DNA of 16,927 bases, taken from positions 1-16,927 of the forward strand of contig CATLGN010000007.1 in NCBI GenBank assembly GCA_949935685.1, read 5' to 3'. A program made the position numbers and the translations under genes. The notes below the pieces were generated by a model. The model saw only the letters and a list, made by a program, of their open reading frames with translations. It was not told where the DNA came from and ran no database searches. Position 1 is the first letter of the stretch. Each line of letters begins with the position of its first letter. This document shows positions 13,728 to 16,927 of the stretch, piece after piece. The DNA comes from an uncultured Lachnospiraceae bacterium (lineage in GTDB: Bacteria; Bacillota; Clostridia; Lachnospirales; Lachnospiraceae).

Positions 13728-14717
13728 TCACACCGGCAATACCCGCCGGAAAAACGCAAACGCATTCTCCCCGAGCAGTTTACCGACCTGCAAAGGTTCC
13801 ATTCCGCCTTCCAGCAGCGCGGCCGTCAAAAGGGGCAGCTCCCCATGCCCGGACAGACCGTCGTCGCCCTGTCCGTAATCGTCATCCAGTTCCCGCCGCG
13901 CCAGTTCATACCGATGACACAGATCCAGCCCCAGACAGACATGATCTTCCCCCGCTTGCCTGCACAGATACAGAAGGTGCCGCCGCATTTGCTCCAGCCG
14001 TCCGCCGCCCCGACAGGCGCCGGTCAGCAGATCACAGGCATTGAGCCCAATCAAACCGCCCCGGTCAGCCAGAAGGGCAATTTGTCCATCCGTCAGATTC
14101 CGATAATGGAAATATACTTCCCGCGCGTTGGAATGCGTCGCCAACATAGGAATATCCGCCTCCGTCAACACCGTCTCAATGCCTTCGTCGTTCAGATGAC
14201 TGATGTCCAGAAACATATGCAATTCTTCCATTTTATGCAGAATGCGTACCCCCTCCTGTGTCAGGCCGCCTCGCACCGCCCGCTGCTCCGAGGCCCGGCA
14301 GCAGCCGCTGGCCAGAAGATTGCATCTGCTCCAGGTGAGGGAAGCGCCTGTCACCCCAAGCTCCGAACAAAGTGTCAGCAGCTCCGTGTCCGCTCCCAGA
14401 AAATCAAGCCCCTCCAGATACAGAAGAATTCCCACACAGCGCCCCGCATATGCGCGCTCCAGTTCCTCCCGGTCCCGTATCAGGCATACCTTTCCCTCCA
14501 GTTCTCCCAGTTCCTCCCGCAGCGCGGCAATCTGCAGCAGCGCATTGCGCAGGCCGCTCCCCGGCAGGCAGCAATCCTCCACAAAGACGGAGGCCCCGAT
14601 CAGACGAATGCCCGCTTCCAGCCAGACCGGAAGGTAATGGCGTGCGATCACATGCATTTCCCCCTGCGCATGACGGAACAACAGTTCTCCCGGCAGATCC
14701 AGATGCAGATCCGCCAC
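13728..14717 (-). CDS. M19-family membrane dipeptidase-like protein
   Basis: A 329-residue metal-dependent hydrolase of peptidase family M19 (renal dipeptidase-like), which cleaves dipeptides, some with a D-residue. From a GTG start the zinc ligands fall in family order: H5 and D7 in ADLHLDLPGE, E102 in LLYLEGLDFLG, H174 in FLDISHLNDEG and H195 in MLATHSNAREVY; LIGLN and VCLGLDLCHRY follow, as in the TIM-barrel family. I chose the GTG at 14717 for its GAGGAG ribosome binding site and family-like N terminus. A TTG at 14774 (19 more residues, weaker GGGGAA) is possible. The ORF to 14960 overlaps the upstream gene by 151 nt and is rejected. No signal peptide is visible, so it is probably cytosolic despite the family name. 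It is last in the nucleoid protein-DUF2974-M19 operon. Confidence 0.85.
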   Translation of the reverse strand: MADLHLDLPGELLFRHAQGEMHVIARHYLPVWLEAGIRLIGASVFVEDCCLPGSGLRNALLQIAALREELGELEGKVCLIRDREELERAYAGRCVGILLYLEGLDFLGADTELLTLCSELGVTGASLTWSRCNLLASGCCRASEQRAVRGGLTQEGVRILHKMEELHMFLDISHLNDEGIETVLTEADIPMLATHSNAREVYFHYRNLTDGQIALLADRGGLIGLNACDLLTGACRGGGRLEQMRRHLLYLCRQAGEDHVCLGLDLCHRYELARRELDDDYGQGDDGLSGHGELPLLTAALLEGGMEPLQVGKLLGENAFAFFRRVLPV

Positions 14718-14809
14718 CGGCGTCTCCTCATGCAGTCTGCAGGCGCTTTCCCAGTTTTGCAGTGAAATCCTCAAACAATCAATTCCCCGATTCCCAATCT
14801 CTCTTAATT

Positions 14810-15991
14810 CTATTGCAAATGCGGCCCTTCTATTCCTTTCTCTGAATCCGCCGTCTGAAAAGACTTTATTGCTGTCCCATGCGCCGCATCCCGTCCGCGC
14901 CGCATATGCGCCGCTGCCACCGCTTTGCCCGCCGCAAGAAACGCTCCGGCAATCCGCCACAGTTCTCTCCGCGTCTCACGGTCCGTGCCATGCAGTGCCG
15001 ACGCCATCCGCTTCGCCGCAGTCTTCCAGTTGCCGGAAAAATCAAGAAGTGTCTCCGCCTCCGAAGCCTCGACAATGGCAAAGAGATAATCGACAAAATC
15101 CGCCCGCTCCGCTTCCGGTATGGAAATAATCCATCGATTCAGCACTTCCATTGCCGCCTTCCTGCTCTTATATACGTCGTTCGCCTCCACAAACTTCCCG
15201 TCTCTAATGAGCCAGGAAAACGGATTGTGCTGCAGTACGCCGATCACATTGCTCTCCACCACCATATAGTCGTCCGTGTCCTCCAGCAGCATCCCGATCA
15301 GAGAAGAATGGGGAATAATCTTATGAACGCGCCCTTCGATCATCCGCCATATATCGGCATTCCGCAAGCGCGGCAGAAAACCCGGGCCGTCCAGATTATA
15401 GATGCCGCGAATTCGTTCCCGTACCGATTCGGTGCAATGCATGGCCGCATACACCGCCAGATTTCCGCCCTTTGAATGCCCGCCCAGAATCAGCCTTCCC
15501 CGCCATCGCCCGGCTGCCGCCTCTACGTAGGAAACACTCAATTCCTGGCTGCGCACCGGTATTTTGCACGCCATATAAAAATCTTCCTTCCATCCGACAA
15601 GCGTTTCATCCGTCCCCCGAAACGCAAGATAAACCGAATCGTCCTCCAGAAAACAGGTTACGGCAAAAAACTGTAACTGCTCCTGCTGGTCAATCCGGTT
15701 TACACAATCATGGATCTTCATTGTCTGGAAACGCCTGCTCCTTCGCATGGCGTCAAACAGCGCGGCGTTATCCGCCGCAAATCGGCCGTCCGCAAAGATC
15801 GCTTCCCTTTCCTTTTTATGCGCAATTTCACCGATCGTAACGCCCGGCCGTTCTTCCCCGGGCCCCGGGACGACGCCCTCCAGCTTCAGATAAGCAAACT
15901 GGGCGATCACAAGGCTGTCCGCGTCGGAAAACGGCCGCTCCAGAAACGAATACCCGCCGTATTCCGCCACATAATCAACAATATTCCCCAT
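14810..15991 (-). CDS. DUF2974 (Mbeg1-like) alpha/beta-hydrolase
   Basis: A 393-residue lipase-like protein of the DUF2974/Mbeg1-like family, common in gut Firmicutes; substrate unknown. The N terminus MGNIVDYVAEYGGYSF is typical of the family. Alpha/beta-hydrolase landmarks are the oxyanion-side strand VYLAFRGTDET (about 121-131), the nucleophile elbow GHSKGG with Ser173, and a conserved NLDGPG at about 199-204 supplying a likely acid. The candidate His lies in IIPHSSLIG or LQHNPF. The last 80 residues are Ala/Arg-rich and divergent. No signal peptide or membrane span is present. AAGGAG lies five bases before the ATG at 15991, and the upstream nucleoid-associated gene ends 8 nt away, so the pair is co-transcribed. 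The stop is 92 nt before the chosen M19 start. Confidence 0.88.
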   Translation of the reverse strand: MGNIVDYVAEYGGYSFLERPFSDADSLVIAQFAYLKLEGVVPGPGEERPGVTIGEIAHKKEREAIFADGRFAADNAALFDAMRRSRRFQTMKIHDCVNRIDQQEQLQFFAVTCFLEDDSVYLAFRGTDETLVGWKEDFYMACKIPVRSQELSVSYVEAAAGRWRGRLILGGHSKGGNLAVYAAMHCTESVRERIRGIYNLDGPGFLPRLRNADIWRMIEGRVHKIIPHSSLIGMLLEDTDDYMVVESNVIGVLQHNPFSWLIRDGKFVEANDVYKSRKAAMEVLNRWIISIPEAERADFVDYLFAIVEASEAETLLDFSGNWKTAAKRMASALHGTDRETRRELWRIAGAFLAAGKAVAAAHMRRGRDAAHGTAIKSFQTADSEKGIEGPHLQ

Positions 15992-15999
15992 ACCGCTCC

Positions 16000-16927
16000 T
16001 TATAGTTTCGCCTGAATATGCCCGATTCGCCTGAGAACGACGGAAATGCTCCCGTCTGCCTCCGTGATAAATTCCACCCGGCCCCTGTCCTTATACTGGT
16101 CCATGGGAATCTTCAGTTCGATTCCCGTATCCGTCAGCAAATGCTGCGTCTGATACTTTTTCACAGTCGTGTCGCTTCTCGGCTGCACTTCCTCCCGGAC
16201 CATATCATACTGTTCCATTTTTTCCTGAAACTTTTCCCGCTGCTCAGGCTTACCTGCAAAAATTTTTTCTGCGAGCTCTTCCACCACAAAACCGCCCCGT
16301 TCGGCGATTTCTTCCTGAATAATGCTTTTGGCCCGCATATGTTCCTCATACTGCTCGTATTCTTCGTAGTTTTCCTTCTGAATATTCGCAACGGTCCTGG
16401 AAACAATTTCCAGTTTCGCCCTGTGAGACAGATGACTGCTGCATTTCAGAAACAGCCAGGAAAAATAATCGGTCTTCTCTCCGTTAATCTCATATTTTTT
16501 CTCAACCAGCCGCACGGCAAACGTCTGCATATTGATCACTGCCGCCTCCTGAAGACGCTGCGACTGCGCGGGCAGCGTCGCCTTATACCGGATGATCTCG
16601 TTCAGATTGCCGTCGTCGGACGGACGGGTACGATGGGTATAGGAGTCTTTAAAATTCATTTTCAGCAGCGCCAGATATTCCTCATCGCCCGCGCGAAACC
16701 GCACCACTGCCAGATCGGCGGGCGGTATGTCGATATTGCCGTTCATAATCTCATAGAGCAGCTCCGCAATCTCCCTGCTCACCTTTACGAAATCATCCTC
16801 CGCATATGCCGCCAGCATCCGGTATACCTCCGACTGTTCCGTATGAAACGTGCAATCCCTGCTGTCATCCCCGTCCAGCACCCGAAAAATATGATCCCGC
16901 AAAAAATCGGCGAAATCCGAGCCGAAC
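16000..16927 (-). CDS. Nucleoid-associated protein, NdpA/YejK-like, N terminus cut off by window
   Basis: About 309 residues of a 37-kDa nucleoid-associated protein (NdpA/YejK family). The reading frame stays open to the right edge (FGSDFADFLRDHIFRVLDGDD), matching the family's SDFxxFLxxHI segment near residue 25-40, so the real start is outside the window. The TTG at 16902 that could be called a start is internal. The C-terminal domain ends KKYQTQHLLTDTGIELKIPMDQYKD...VEFITEADGSISVVLRRIG, as in the family. The middle has a charged helical stretch around EYEQYEEHMRAKSIIQEEIAERGG. E. coli YejK binds the nucleoid, but the role in Firmicutes is not known. It is the first visible gene of an operon with the DUF2974 hydrolase, 8 nt downstream. 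Confidence 0.88.
   Translation of the reverse strand, partial: FGSDFADFLRDHIFRVLDGDDSRDCTFHTEQSEVYRMLAAYAEDDFVKVSREIAELLYEIMNGNIDIPPADLAVVRFRAGDEEYLALLKMNFKDSYTHRTRPSDDGNLNEIIRYKATLPAQSQRLQEAAVINMQTFAVRLVEKKYEINGEKTDYFSWLFLKCSSHLSHRAKLEIVSRTVANIQKENYEEYEQYEEHMRAKSIIQEEIAERGGFVVEELAEKIFAGKPEQREKFQEKMEQYDMVREEVQPRSDTTVKKYQTQHLLTDTGIELKIPMDQYKDRGRVEFITEADGSISVVLRRIGHIQAKL

Noticed and set aside
1..16927. CRISPR array, prophage, toxin-antitoxin or defence system
   Set aside because: No regularly spaced repeats, phage genes, nuclease/antitoxin pairs or defence domains are visible; the genes are core or metabolic.

Overview
The window looks like a chromosomal piece of a Gram-positive, gut-type Clostridia genome, most probably a Lachnospiraceae. 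The reasons are a primase/sigma-A operon with trmK and a Nif3-family gene downstream, strong AGGAGG-type ribosome binding sites, TTGACA/TATAAT promoters, a Clostridia-style feo operon with two small FeoA proteins and a Cys-rich FeoB partner, an InlB-type secreted protein and a DUF2974 hydrolase. I cannot name a genus. Almost everything is on the minus strand; the one clear plus-strand gene is a DtxR-family regulator.

Layout. 1-7117 (minus) is one tightly packed operon read right to left: dgt, dnaG, rpoD, trmK, a Nif3-family protein and a nucleoside kinase that runs off the left edge. It joins dNTP control, priming, the main sigma factor and RNA/nucleoside metabolism. 7118-8049 holds a bidirectional terminator and a cysteine-free protein with a flagellar-cap-like (FliD C-terminal) half, with its own promoter. 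8305-8527 holds two tRNA-Leu genes (CAG and AAG anticodons) behind a good promoter. 8590-9342 encodes a small secreted protein. 9343-9860 has no gene but contains a long imperfect inverted repeat (about 9424-9712), the most enigmatic non-coding feature here.

9861-13645 is an iron-uptake locus. The DtxR-type regulator (plus) converges on a minus-strand feo operon: feoA-like, feoA, feoB and a 57-residue FeoB-associated Cys-rich membrane protein. Four TTAG-N6-CTAA palindromes lie in the feo region, one over the predicted transcription start and one between feoA and feoB. A degenerate fifth overlaps the regulator's own -10. feoB itself appears broken: the normal start reads into a Walker A motif that loses 13 nt, exactly as expected from deletion between two AACG repeats, and stops after 17 codons.

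13728-16927 (minus) is another operon, read from the right edge: a nucleoid-associated protein (N terminus cut off), a DUF2974 alpha/beta-hydrolase and an M19 membrane-dipeptidase-like enzyme.

The strongest leads for novelty are the feoB deletion with its surrounding regulatory layout, the 9424-9712 inverted repeat and the orphan FliD-like protein. I see no defence island, CRISPR array, prophage or insertion sequence.
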